Both the position numbers and the translations under genes were made by a program. From Desmonostoc muscorum LEGE 12446 (GTDB taxonomy: Bacteria > Cyanobacteriota > Cyanobacteriia > Cyanobacteriales > Nostocaceae), in the NCBI RefSeq assembly GCF_015207005.2, contig NZ_JADEXS020000001.1:7773001-7837000 (forward strand): a stretch of 64,000 bases of DNA, read 5' to 3'. Positions 1 to 8,913 of the stretch are shown in pieces. Every line of letters begins with the position of its first letter. Positions within the stretch are counted from its first letter, which is position 1. The notes under the pieces were generated by a model. It was not told where the DNA came from. It was given only the letters and a program-made list of their open reading frames with translations, and did no database searches.

Positions 1-24
1 ACACCCCAAATTTCTCCCGAATCC

Positions 25-109
25 ACTGTCTTCAGAACTTGATTTTACAGGAAATAAGGGGAGTTTGCCGTGAGAGCTATGGATGCCACAGATAATAAAT
101 GCGATGTCT
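25..109. repeat. 85-bp direct repeat, copy 1
   Basis: This stretch matches 982-1066 with about 5 differences in 85 bases. Both copies are in the same orientation and enclose the DUF433/DUF5615 pair. Both are followed by the CGACGGGCTACGCCTA motif, immediately here and after about 50 extra bases in copy 2. Confidence 0.85.
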
Positions 110-160
110 ACGACGGGCTACGCCTAAGTAAGTCGGCGTAAATAATTATCGTTGGGATAA

Positions 161-190
161 GGCAGGGAGCAGGGGGCAGGGAGCAGGGGG
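161..190. repeat. STRR-like G-rich tandem repeat
   Basis: This is a short tandem array of GGCAGGGAGCAGGG-type units. The same kind of unit occurs inside the hybrid kinase gene at 1946-1977. It is typical of the dispersed short repeats of filamentous cyanobacteria. Confidence 0.7.
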
Positions 191-275
191 AGAAAGAGTT
201 TGAGCCTTATTTACTTTTCTTTACACAGTTTGGTTTTATTGCACCGACTTACTTACGCTCGAAATTAAACTGAGT

Positions 276-626
276 TTATCTCTTGAGAAATTCCAGATTA
301 TTCTGCATTTCTTGGGTAGACTTTGTTGCTATTAATTCCAACAGTTGTCTCATCTGCTCACCTATTGAGTAACGTTGTTGAGAGGCAAGGATGATTCCAG
401 CATGAGTTTTGCCTTCTGTCAGATATTTTATGTGCAAACGATAGAAATCTCCTTTGTTAAAAGAGTACAAAACGCGTCCCAGACTGGTTGCATAGTCCAA
501 ATGGTCTGTATCGCTATACCCAAGCATTCCGGCATCACTGGCTGTAATCACATCTACTCCCCGTGACCGAAGCGCAGTTACCAAATCCCGATCCATCGAG
601 TCCTCATCCAAATAGAGCAGGAGCAT
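276..626 (-). CDS. DUF5615 family PIN-like toxin
   Basis: The 116-residue protein begins LLLYLDEDSMD and has the acidic N-terminal strand, the DxxTASD-like segment (VDVITASDAGMLG) and the NKGDF motif of the DUF5615/COG4634 PIN-like family. These proteins are predicted RNases and usually form toxin-antitoxin pairs with DUF433 proteins. The DUF433 gene lies directly upstream on the same strand with a 14-nt gap, which supports a two-gene operon. Length is normal and no frame disruption is visible. RNase activity is inferred from the family and not shown by the sequence alone. Confidence 0.85.
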   Translation of the reverse strand: MLLLYLDEDSMDRDLVTALRSRGVDVITASDAGMLGYSDTDHLDYATSLGRVLYSFNKGDFYRLHIKYLTEGKTHAGIILASQQRYSIGEQMRQLLELIATKSTQEMQNNLEFLKR

Positions 627-640
627 GATTACTTAGTGAG

Positions 641-931
641 TTAAGATTTACAATGCTGTTGTTCAAACAATTTTGTCTCGGCTTCTTCTGCTGCAATGTC
701 TGATTCAATTTCCTCGCGGTTGGCATGATAATAAGTGAGAGCAGCATAAATATGTGCCAAAGTTAACGTCGGATGCCCAATTCGATTGAGGATCTCTTCT
801 GGCATGAGACCAAGTTTATACCAAAGGATGATACGACGGACAGTTAGTCCTGTTCCAGCAATGATTGGTCTGCCACCCCGAATGTCGGAAGAGGAGGTAA
901 TCAGAGTACCAATATCAACTGTTGTAGTCAT
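641..931 (-). CDS. DUF433 family antitoxin
   Basis: This is a small DUF433/COG2442 protein. The family core is visible as IRGGRPIIAGTGLTV, then a helix-turn-helix-like part (LGLMPEEILNRIGHPTLTLAHIYAALTYY) and an acidic tail with an EEAE segment. DUF433 proteins are predicted DNA-binding antitoxins of DUF5615 PIN-like toxins, the next gene here. I chose the ATG at 931 (MTTTVDIG). An in-frame TTG at 946 would add five residues, but its AAGAGG sequence touches the start codon, so it looks less likely. Confidence 0.85.
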   Translation of the reverse strand: MTTTVDIGTLITSSSDIRGGRPIIAGTGLTVRRIILWYKLGLMPEEILNRIGHPTLTLAHIYAALTYYHANREEIESDIAAEEAETKLFEQQHCKS

Positions 932-981
932 GTTTGTTTTGTTCAACCTCTTGAAGATAATCTGTAGCGGCTATTTCTAAA

Positions 982-1066
982 ACTGTCCTGAGAACTTGAT
1001 TTTACTGGAAATAAGGGGAGTTTGCCGTGAGAGCTATGGACGCCACAGATAATAAATGTGATGTCT
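982..1066. repeat. 85-bp direct repeat, copy 2
   Basis: This is the second copy of the repeat at 25-109. It lies between the start of the toxin-antitoxin operon and the hybrid kinase gene. About 50 extra bases separate it from the shared CGACGGGCTACGCCTA motif, so copy 1 looks like a deleted version. Confidence 0.85.
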
Positions 1067-1223
1067 GTCTTGAAAAGTGACGCTCCTACGTCGCTAATAG
1101 ATCGGCAAAAGCCGCCGCTACGACGGGCTACGCCTACACACAAAATCAAACTGAGTTAGCAAAACCTCATATTTGGGCAAAATAGTTGAAATAAATAGCT
1201 GATTTCACAAGAGTTGATCAAGC

Positions 1224-4200
1224 ATGAATATAGCAGTTGACCCGATTGCCAAGCTTCTAAACTATCAAATTACCGAGCAACTTTATACAAGCTTTAGAAC
1301 GCTGGTTTACCGCGCAATTCGAGAAGACGATCGACTTCCGGTGATTATCAAACTGCTTCACCAGGAGTATCCCACCTTCAGTGAACTACTCCAATTCCGC
1401 AATCAGTATACTATTGCCAAAAATCTCGACCTCCAAAGTATTGTTCGCCCCTACAGCTTAGAACCCTACCACAACAGCTATGCGTTGGTAATGGAGGATT
1501 TCGGCGGTATTTCTCTTCGAGAATGGATGAAAACAGCAATGGAGAGTAATCCCAATTTCTTGGAAGAGTTTTTAGATATTGCGATCGCTTTGAGTGAAAT
1601 TCTTGAGGGACTTTATCGCCATCGGGTGATTCACAAAGACATTAAGCCTGCCAACATTCTCATAAATCCGGAAACTAAGCAAGTCAAGTTAATAGATTTT
1701 AGTATTGCCTCGCTTTTGCCTAGAGAAACCCAGGAAATTCAGAATCCTAATGTCTTAGAAGGTACCCTCGTTTACCTTTCCCCTGAACAAACTGGACGGA
1801 TGAATCGCGGCATCGACTACCGCAGCGATTACTACTCGCTGGGAATTACATTTTATGAATTACTGACTGGACAGCTACCTTTTGAATGTAGCGATCCGAT
1901 GGAGTTGATTCACTGTCATATCGCCAAGCAGCCGCCAATATTGGCAAGGGGGGCAGGGGGCAGGGAGCAGGGGGGAGAAATTCCTCAAGTTCTCTGTGAT
2001 ATTGTGATGAAATTGATGGCGAAAAATGCTGAAAACCGCTATCAGAGTGCATTAGGGCTGAAACATGATTTAGAAGTTTGTCGGCGTCAATTGCAGGAAA
2101 CTGGAGAAATTAAAGCATTTGAGTTAGGTAAGCGGGACATTTGCGATCGCTTTATCATCCCTGAAAAACTTTACGGCCGCCAAGCTGAAGTTGAAATTTT
2201 ACTGGATGCGTTCGATAGAATTGCTAACCCCCCTGAATCGGGACTAAGGGGGGTTGAAATTATGTTGGTAGCAGGCTTCTCTGGAATTGGCAAAACTGCT
2301 GTGGTTAAAGAAGTCCACAAGCCGATTGTCCGACAACGGGGTTATTTTATTAAAGGTAAATTTGACCAATTCCAGCGGAATATCCCTTTCTCTGCTTTTG
2401 TGCAAGCCTTTAGAGACTTGATGACACAACTGCTGAGTGAAAGTGACGCCCGACTCGAACAGTGGAAATCCAAGGTTCTCCAAGCCTTGGGTGAAAACGG
2501 ACAAGTGATGATTGAGGTGATTCCAGAATTGGAAAGTCTGATTGGTAAACAGCCTCCTGCAACAGAACTTTCACCGAGTGCAGCCCAAAATCGCTTCAAT
2601 TTGCTGTTCTTGAAATTCACTCAAGTGTTCACTGCACCAGAACATCCGCTGGTAATATTCATTGATGATCTGCAATGGGCGGATTCTGCTTCTTTAAAGT
2701 TAATGCACTTGTTGATGAGTGAAGTTGACATCGGCTATCTACTGTTAATTGGTGCATATCGGGATAACGAAGTCAATCCAGTACATCCGTTGATACTGAC
2801 TTTGGATGAAATTCAGAAGTTAGGCGCTACAGTCAATAGGATTACTTTAGCTCCTCTCGATCAATTATCCGTCAATCATTTGGTGGCAGACACTTTAAGT
2901 TGTTCTCTGGAGTTAGCAGCACCGTTAACAGACTTGGTATTGAGCAAAACCAAAGGCAATCCTTTCTTCTGCAACCAGTTTCTCAAAGCGCTACATCAAG
3001 ATCAACTAATTACATTTAATTTTGAGGGTGGCTATTGGGAATGCGATTTGGCTCAGGTGCGATCGCTCTCTCTGACTGATGATGTAGTAGAATTCATGGC
3101 AATTCAACTCCAAAAATTGCCAACACAGACTCAAGAAGTTTTGAAGTTAGCGGCTTGTGTAGGCAATCAATTTGATTTGGCGACTCTGGCAATTATCCAT
3201 GAAAAATCCCAGATAGAAACAGCCGCAGACTTTTGGAAAGCTGTGCAGGATGGGTTAATTATTCCGATCAATGAGGTCTACAAATTTTATCAGGATTCGT
3301 CATTGGTCATTAGTCATTTGCAAAGGACAAATGACAGCGGACAAATGACAGGTTACAAATTTCTTCACGATCGCGTCCAGCAAGCCGCTTATTCACTGAT
3401 TCCTGAATCTCAAAAGCAAGCTACTCATTTAAAAATTGGTCAATTGCTCTTAAAAAGCACACCAGCCGAAGCAATTGAAGCCAGTATTTTTGATATTGTG
3501 AATCAATTCAATGAGGGAATTGACATAATTTATGAGCAATCTCAAAGATATGAACTGGCTCAACTAAATTTAATGGCTGGGAAGAAGGCAAAAGCTTCTA
3601 CTGCGTATAAAGCCGCTGTCAAATATTTCACATTAGGTAGAGAATTGCTAACAGAAGATAGTTGGCAAACTCACCACCAACTCACCTTCCAATTATACAG
3701 AGAATCTGGAGAATGTGAATATTTAATTGGCAATTTTAACCAAGCGGAGAAATTATTTGATATTGCTTTAAGTCACAGTCAAGATAAATTTGATCAGGCA
3801 GAGATTTATGGCATTCAGATGTACCTGAAAATGACTGAGGGTGAAAACATAGAAGCTGGTTTTAGCTGTGGACTCAAAGGTTTGAGGATCATGGGGATGA
3901 ATCTCCCTGTTACTTCACAAGAACAGCAAGCTGCCATTGACGCTGAAGTTAAAGAATTAAAAGCTAGACTAATAGCGATTCGTCCGGGAGATTTATTTGA
4001 TTTGCCAGAAATGACAGATCCAGTTAACAAGGTCTGCATGAGTCTTTTAGCTGACCTTTGGGCTGCTGCTTATATGGGAGGACATCAAAATCTGAGTTCT
4101 CTGATTCCTCTATTAATGATTAGTCTATCGTTGAGTTATGGCAATGCTGAAAGCTCTGGTTTTGCTTATTGTTTGTATGGAATGAGTCTAGCAAACCAAG

Positions 4201-7163
4201 GAAATTATCAAACTGCCTATGAGTTTGGTAAGTTAGCACTAAAACTCGATCGCCACTTCAATAATAGCCAATTTATTCCGAAGACAAATAATATTTTTGC
4301 ACACACTATTAATCCATATCATCAACATTTAAAAACTAATTTATCCATCTCTAGACAATCATTCCAAGTGTCTCAAGAAACTGGGAATTTGGTGTTTGGT
4401 GTTTGGGCGGTTTCGTTTTATATTTGGGCGATGTTAATTAAAGGCGATCGCCTGTCAGATGTCTATGCCGAAACCGAGAAATATCTGAGCTACGTTCAAC
4501 AAGTAAATGATGTCAATATGCTGTATGCATTTACTTTACAGCGGCAGTTTCTTTTGAACTTACAAGGCATCTCAAAAAACACCGATTTATTGGATAATGA
4601 AAATGACCAAGATATTCCCTACATAGAAGTTTGGAGACAAAAGCATAACTTTGAGCATGGAATTAATTGGTACTGTTTTCTCAAAATACAGTTATCGTAC
4701 ATTTATGGCCGCTATGGTGATGCAATTCAAGCGGCAGAAGAAGCTAAGAATACCTTGCCTTCTAACTCTGGTTTCTTCCCAATTATTCAATATCATTTTT
4801 ATTATCCACTGACTTTGGCAGCAGTTTATCCCAATGCGACATCAGATGAGAAAAAGCACTATTGGGAAATTATGCAAGAACATCAACAAATCCAGAAAAA
4901 CTGGGCGAATAATTGCCCAAAAAACTTTCTGCATAGATACCTATTGCTATCTGCGGAAATGGCAAGAATTTCTGGCAAATATATGAACGCCATCGAATTA
5001 TACGATCGCGCCATTGCCAAAGCGAAGAAAAACGAATACCTCAACGAAGAAGCACTTGCCAATGAACTCGCAGCTAAGTTTTATTTAGAATGGGGTAAAG
5101 AACGCATTGCCCAAGAGTATTTGATTAATGCATACTATTGCTTTGCTCGTTGGGATGCTAAAGCTAAAATTGATGACTTAGAACAGCGCTATCCCCGACT
5201 GCTAGCCCCGATTTTACAACAAACGCGTTCACGAAGTGACTCTGAAAGAGTATCGCTCCTCACGCCCAATGACACCATCACAAGTACTGATAACTTTGCT
5301 ACTTTACATCCAAGCATCAGCAAATCAGTCACTTCTAGTAGTAATGTATCATTCATGCTAGATATGACAACAGTTCTCAAAGCCTCTCAGACTCTCTCCA
5401 GTGAAATTGAACTCGAAAACTTACTTGCTAAACTGCTTTCTGTGGTGATTGAAAATGCTGGTGCAGATAAGTGTGTATTTCTATTGCTCAAAGAAGATAG
5501 ATTAGTCGTTGAGGCGACTGCTGAAGTTGGGCAGCAATCAGCCGTGCTACAATCCATCCCTGTTGAGGATAGCACAGAGGTTCCTCGTAGCCTAATTTAT
5601 GCCGTCAAACGCAATCTGCAACCTAGCGTCATTATTGATACAGCAATGTATTCGACGCTAATCGCCGATTCTTATATCATACGTCAGCAACCCAAAAGCC
5701 TGTTGTGTATGCCGATTCTCTACCAAGGCAAATTATTGGGGATTTTGTACCTAGAAAACAATTTGACTACTGGGGCGTTTACAAGCGAACGCGTGGAAAT
5801 CCTGAATCTATTATGCACTCAAGTTGCAATCTCTCTGGAAAATGTTCGGCTGTATCAACAGGCACAAGATACCTTAAAAACCTTGGGGCAAACCGAACAA
5901 TTTTTGCGGTTAATTATTGACAATATTCCCCAGTCTGTTTTTTGGAAAGACCGCAATAGTGTTTATTTAGGCTGCAACCGTAAATTTGCTGATGATTCGG
6001 GTGTAAAATCGCCGGAAAATGTAATTGGTAAAACCGACTACGATCTTTCTTGGACTCGTGAGGAGTCGGATTGGTATGTAGAATGCGATCGCCGTGTTAT
6101 GGAGTCTGGACAAGCTGAACTCAATATTATCGAAACATTGCAGCAAGCAGACGGAAAACAAATCTGGTCGAATACAAACAAAATTCCCCTACGAGATAAA
6201 GAGGGAAACGTTTTTGGCATTCTTGGCACATGTGAAGATATCACCGAACGCCAGGAAGCAGAACAATTACTACAACATCAAAAACAACAATTACAACAAG
6301 CATTGCAAGAACTCCAAACAATGCAATTGCAATTAGTTCAGAATGAAAAAATGTCTGCCCTTGGGAATTTGGTAGCAGGTGTTGCTCATGAAATCAACAA
6401 TCCGATTGGCTTTATTGCCGGGAATATTGAACCAGCGAAAGATTATATTAAAGATTTGTTTGGGCTAATTAACCTTTACCAAGAAAAATTTCCCCGTGCT
6501 GGCTCAGAAATTGAAGACGAAATCGAAGCGATGGATTTAAATTATTTACGCGAAGATTTACCTAAGTTATTGGATTCAATGAAATTGGGTGTTAGCCGTA
6601 TCCGCAGTATCAGTAATAGTCTGCGAACCTTCTCGAGATCCGATCATGATTATAAAGTTCCTTTTGATATTCACGAAGGCATTGATAGCACTATTTTGAT
6701 TCTGAGGCACCGTTTAAAAGCTAACGAAAACCGCCCTGGAATTGAAATAGTCAAAGATTATGGGCAATTACCTCCAGTGGAATGTTTTGCTGGACAACTC
6801 AATCAAGTTTTTATGAACTTGTTAGCAAATGCCATTGATGCACTTGAAGAATATAATACAGGACGGAGTTTAGAAGAGATTCTATCTAACCCTAATTGCA
6901 TTACCATTCAAACCCGTGTAGCAAATTCAGGTAATCACGTTTTGATTAAGATTGCTGACAATGGCGTGGGGATGTCACCGGAAGTTAAACAAAAAGTATT
7001 TGACCATCTTTTTACTACTAAACCTGTAGGCAAAGGTACAGGATTGGGATTAGCGATCGCTCGTCAAATTATAGTAGAAGGACATGGCGGTTTACTCTCC
7101 TGTACTTCCGAACTTGGACGGGGCACAGAGTTTGTCATTCAAATTTCTATTCAAGAAACTTAA
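1224..7163 (+). CDS. Giant hybrid Ser/Thr kinase - AAA ATPase - GAF - PAS - histidine kinase
   Basis: This 1979-residue signalling protein has five parts. Residues 15-290 form a Ser/Thr kinase domain with K43, an HKD catalytic loop (137-139, then IKPAN) and DFS at 158-160 in place of DFG. Residues 310-560 form an AAA-type ATPase with Walker A GFSGIGKT (351-358). A long helical TPR-like region covers about 730-1330. A GAF domain lies near 1385-1540 and a PAS domain near 1560-1680. The C-terminus is a histidine kinase with H1722 (VAHEINNP), N-box, DNGVGM (1912-1917) and GTGLGLAIA (from 1938). This architecture is common in filamentous cyanobacteria. It is predicted to be cytoplasmic, as no membrane helix is visible. 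Two genomic repeats are read in frame (residues 241-251 and about 334-344). No partner response regulator is adjacent. Inputs and targets are unknown. Confidence 0.93.
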   Translation: MNIAVDPIAKLLNYQITEQLYTSFRTLVYRAIREDDRLPVIIKLLHQEYPTFSELLQFRNQYTIAKNLDLQSIVRPYSLEPYHNSYALVMEDFGGISLREWMKTAMESNPNFLEEFLDIAIALSEILEGLYRHRVIHKDIKPANILINPETKQVKLIDFSIASLLPRETQEIQNPNVLEGTLVYLSPEQTGRMNRGIDYRSDYYSLGITFYELLTGQLPFECSDPMELIHCHIAKQPPILARGAGGREQGGEIPQVLCDIVMKLMAKNAENRYQSALGLKHDLEVCRRQLQETGEIKAFELGKRDICDRFIIPEKLYGRQAEVEILLDAFDRIANPPESGLRGVEIMLVAGFSGIGKTAVVKEVHKPIVRQRGYFIKGKFDQFQRNIPFSAFVQAFRDLMTQLLSESDARLEQWKSKVLQALGENGQVMIEVIPELESLIGKQPPATELSPSAAQNRFNLLFLKFTQVFTAPEHPLVIFIDDLQWADSASLKLMHLLMSEVDIGYLLLIGAYRDNEVNPVHPLILTLDEIQKLGATVNRITLAPLDQLSVNHLVADTLSCSLELAAPLTDLVLSKTKGNPFFCNQFLKALHQDQLITFNFEGGYWECDLAQVRSLSLTDDVVEFMAIQLQKLPTQTQEVLKLAACVGNQFDLATLAIIHEKSQIETAADFWKAVQDGLIIPINEVYKFYQDSSLVISHLQRTNDSGQMTGYKFLHDRVQQAAYSLIPESQKQATHLKIGQLLLKSTPAEAIEASIFDIVNQFNEGIDIIYEQSQRYELAQLNLMAGKKAKASTAYKAAVKYFTLGRELLTEDSWQTHHQLTFQLYRESGECEYLIGNFNQAEKLFDIALSHSQDKFDQAEIYGIQMYLKMTEGENIEAGFSCGLKGLRIMGMNLPVTSQEQQAAIDAEVKELKARLIAIRPGDLFDLPEMTDPVNKVCMSLLADLWAAAYMGGHQNLSSLIPLLMISLSLSYGNAESSGFAYCLYGMSLANQGNYQTAYEFGKLALKLDRHFNNSQFIPKTNNIFAHTINPYHQHLKTNLSISRQSFQVSQETGNLVFGVWAVSFYIWAMLIKGDRLSDVYAETEKYLSYVQQVNDVNMLYAFTLQRQFLLNLQGISKNTDLLDNENDQDIPYIEVWRQKHNFEHGINWYCFLKIQLSYIYGRYGDAIQAAEEAKNTLPSNSGFFPIIQYHFYYPLTLAAVYPNATSDEKKHYWEIMQEHQQIQKNWANNCPKNFLHRYLLLSAEMARISGKYMNAIELYDRAIAKAKKNEYLNEEALANELAAKFYLEWGKERIAQEYLINAYYCFARWDAKAKIDDLEQRYPRLLAPILQQTRSRSDSERVSLLTPNDTITSTDNFATLHPSISKSVTSSSNVSFMLDMTTVLKASQTLSSEIELENLLAKLLSVVIENAGADKCVFLLLKEDRLVVEATAEVGQQSAVLQSIPVEDSTEVPRSLIYAVKRNLQPSVIIDTAMYSTLIADSYIIRQQPKSLLCMPILYQGKLLGILYLENNLTTGAFTSERVEILNLLCTQVAISLENVRLYQQAQDTLKTLGQTEQFLRLIIDNIPQSVFWKDRNSVYLGCNRKFADDSGVKSPENVIGKTDYDLSWTREESDWYVECDRRVMESGQAELNIIETLQQADGKQIWSNTNKIPLRDKEGNVFGILGTCEDITERQEAEQLLQHQKQQLQQALQELQTMQLQLVQNEKMSALGNLVAGVAHEINNPIGFIAGNIEPAKDYIKDLFGLINLYQEKFPRAGSEIEDEIEAMDLNYLREDLPKLLDSMKLGVSRIRSISNSLRTFSRSDHDYKVPFDIHEGIDSTILILRHRLKANENRPGIEIVKDYGQLPPVECFAGQLNQVFMNLLANAIDALEEYNTGRSLEEILSNPNCITIQTRVANSGNHVLIKIADNGVGMSPEVKQKVFDHLFTTKPVGKGTGLGLAIARQIIVEGHGGLLSCTSELGRGTEFVIQISIQET
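1946..1977. repeat. STRR-type repeat inside the kinase domain
   Basis: A GGGGGCAGGGAGCAGGGGG tract like the intergenic array at 161-190 sits inside the kinase coding region. It is read in frame as the Gly/Arg/Glu-rich stretch GAGGREQGGE, in the C-lobe just after the DPMELIHCH segment. The frame is kept on both sides. Confidence 0.8.
2226..2255. repeat. Inverted-repeat insert inside the kinase gene
   Basis: AACCCCCCTGA and TAAGGGGGGTT form a hairpin-like inverted repeat of the kind common between genes in Nostocales. Here it is translated as NPPESGLRGVE, shortly before the Walker A motif. Confidence 0.7.
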
Positions 7164-7319
7164 AAAGTAAAAAATCATCTTTATTTGGCATTTTCACTTT
7201 GGTATTTTTATTTTTTTAACTTGGTAACAAGCAAAGATGATATTTAAATTATGGAAAAAATGGTGGAAAATCAACCCAAAAATGTATGTTAAAACTGACA
7301 AAAATTATTACTTATTGAA

Positions 7320-7436
7320 ATGGCGATCGCCTATCAAATTGTCGTAGAAAAACATGCAGGAAGTATTGAAGTTGATTCGACTCCAGGACGTGAGACAGAA
7401 TTTACCATCCGTATTCCTTTAACAAGTAAGAAGTAA
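7320..7436 (+). pseudogene. Histidine kinase C-terminal remnant
   Basis: The 38-codon frame encodes MAIAYQIVVEKHAG and then VDSTPGRETEFTIRIPL. This matches the last part of a HATPase_c domain (G2 box LAIA and the GTEF.I.IPL end). Nothing upstream encodes the rest of a kinase. It is probably the tail of a second, decayed hybrid kinase that lay next to the intact one, and is unlikely to be expressed as a useful protein. Confidence 0.75.
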
Positions 7437-7914
7437 TTTTTAATCCCAGACGCGATAAATCGCCGTCAAGACGAAAAATTGATTATTGTAGAGACGCGAT
7501 AAATCGCGTCTTTGCGATGTAGAATTTTCATCAAAAAACCTTAACCGAACCGTATTGGAACCACATCTGTCGTAAGGGCACAGCAATGCTGTGCCCCTAC
7601 CGCGTGGTCTATTGACCTGAAAATAGCTGTAACGTAAAATCTATGTCCCCCAAGGAACGGACGTTCCTTGCTAATAGCAAAAGTAATCTAAAGATTACTA
7701 AATATCCTTAAAAGCCTTTACTTTACTTTAGTAGACTTTAGCTAAAAGCCAAATAACTTTAGTTCCAGGTGGGTGACAAAGCCAACAGTTAAGCCATTTC
7801 TAACTTAAGTTGACACCAATGCATAGCGGTGCTGCCGTACAAATTTATGTAGCTCATGTAATTGTGAACCGTTATATACTTGAAGAAAGTTGATTCATAA
7901 TTTAAGTCTCCTCT
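7437..7914. other. Intergenic region of repeat fragments
   Basis: There is no credible gene here. The region holds two palindromes of the AGACGCGATaAATCGCGTCT family (7449-7475 and 7488-7507), and a decayed interior of the 190-bp MITE family, with the REP palindrome at 7572-7600 and no terminal repeats. It also holds an isolated TTAAGTTGACACC motif at 7805-7817, identical to one end of the element at 53004-53200. Confidence 0.65.
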
Positions 7915-8039
7915 AGGGATTTACAAATAAAAAAACATTCAACTTTTATTGTGGGATGGGCGTCTTGCCCGCTCATTAGAAAGAGCAGACAAGATGTCCA
8001 TCCCACAAGATTGGAAAATTTACTTATTGGTAATTCCCT
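7915..8039. mobile_element. 125-bp MITE-like element, family B copy 1
   Basis: The ends are AGGGATTTACAAATAA and, inverted, AGGGAATTACCAATAA. The centre is a long hairpin, GTGGGATGGGCGTCTTGCCC facing the near-complement ending CCATCCCAC. A second copy of almost the same size (124 bp) lies at 35535-35658. The element has no coding capacity and ends 35 bp before a Uma2 gene. Confidence 0.7.
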
Positions 8040-8074
8040 GCACAACAGCTAAGACATCAACTCTCTGAGGTGAT

Positions 8075-8713
8075 ATGCTTTTAAAATTGCAACAAATTGT
8101 TGTTAAACCCGGTCAACAAATGTTACTCCAAAATATAAGTTGGCAGCAGTTAGAAAATATTTTAGAAGAAATGGGAGAAAGGCGTGCCGCACGTATTTCT
8201 TATAGTGATGGTTGGTTAGAAATTATGGTTCCTCTACCAGAACACGAAAAAGATAAAGAGCTTATTGGTGATTTAGTCAAAATATTGTTAGAAATACTCC
8301 AAATTGATTTTGAACCTTTTGGTTCTACGACACTTAAAAATGAGCGAATGCGGCAAGCAGTAGAGCCAGATACTAGTTTTTATATTCAAAATCAAGCTGC
8401 TGTCATTGGCAAAAATCGCATAGATTTAAATGCAGACCCACCCCCAGATTTAGCAATCGAAATTGATATTACTTCTCGCAGTCGATTTGATAATTATGCA
8501 ATTTTGGGAGTTCCTGAACTTTGGCGACATACACAAAAAGGTTTAGAAATATCCTTACTCAAAGACGGAAAATATATCAAATCTGAATCTAGTCCTAATT
8601 TTCCTAATATACCAATTATTGAATTAGTTAATGAATATGTTCAGCAGTGTTTAACAATTGGCAGAAGTCAAGCTATGCGTAATTTTAGAAATTGGGTTAA
8701 AGATAATTTATAG
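8075..8713 (+). CDS. Uma2 family endonuclease-like protein
   Basis: The 212-residue protein belongs to the Uma2/DUF820 group, which is hugely expanded in cyanobacteria and carries a PD-(D/E)xK nuclease fold. Visible hallmarks are the early GWLEIMVPLPEHEKDK segment and the core strand PPDLAIEIDITSRS followed by RFDNYAILGVPELWR. The start ATG has a GAGGTGAT ribosome site just upstream. The real substrate of these proteins is not known. No partner gene of an obvious toxin-antitoxin or restriction system is adjacent, although a second Uma2 gene follows on the same strand. Confidence 0.88.
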   Translation: MLLKLQQIVVKPGQQMLLQNISWQQLENILEEMGERRAARISYSDGWLEIMVPLPEHEKDKELIGDLVKILLEILQIDFEPFGSTTLKNERMRQAVEPDTSFYIQNQAAVIGKNRIDLNADPPPDLAIEIDITSRSRFDNYAILGVPELWRHTQKGLEISLLKDGKYIKSESSPNFPNIPIIELVNEYVQQCLTIGRSQAMRNFRNWVKDNL

Positions 8714-8727
8714 CCATTGATATAGGA

Positions 8728-8893
8728 GAATTCAGAAGTCAGAAGTCAGAATGGGCTACGCCCCGCTACGCTAACAGAATTATAATCGGCTCTCTGCGTA
8801 GCTACCAGACATAGATAGTATACTTCACACTTCTTGAAATCTGCTGTAATTTGCATCCCATTTTGAATTCTGAATTCTGAATTCTGTATTTTT
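8728..8893. repeat. Dispersed short repeats between Uma2 genes
   Basis: This spacer consists of AGAATTCAGAAGTCAG-type repeats, the motif GGGCTACGCCCCGCTACGCT (also near 14346 and, in a variant form, near 55667), and a GAATTCT(G) tandem tract. Similar tracts occur at 14332, 29010, 32820 and 33060. Confidence 0.7.
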
Positions 8894-8913
8894 CTTGAGA
8901 AAGGCGATCGCTC

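Noticed and set aside
943..1149. Minus-strand 68-codon frame
   Set aside because: It lies wholly in the 85-bp repeat and linked motifs, overlaps the antitoxin start and resembles no protein family.
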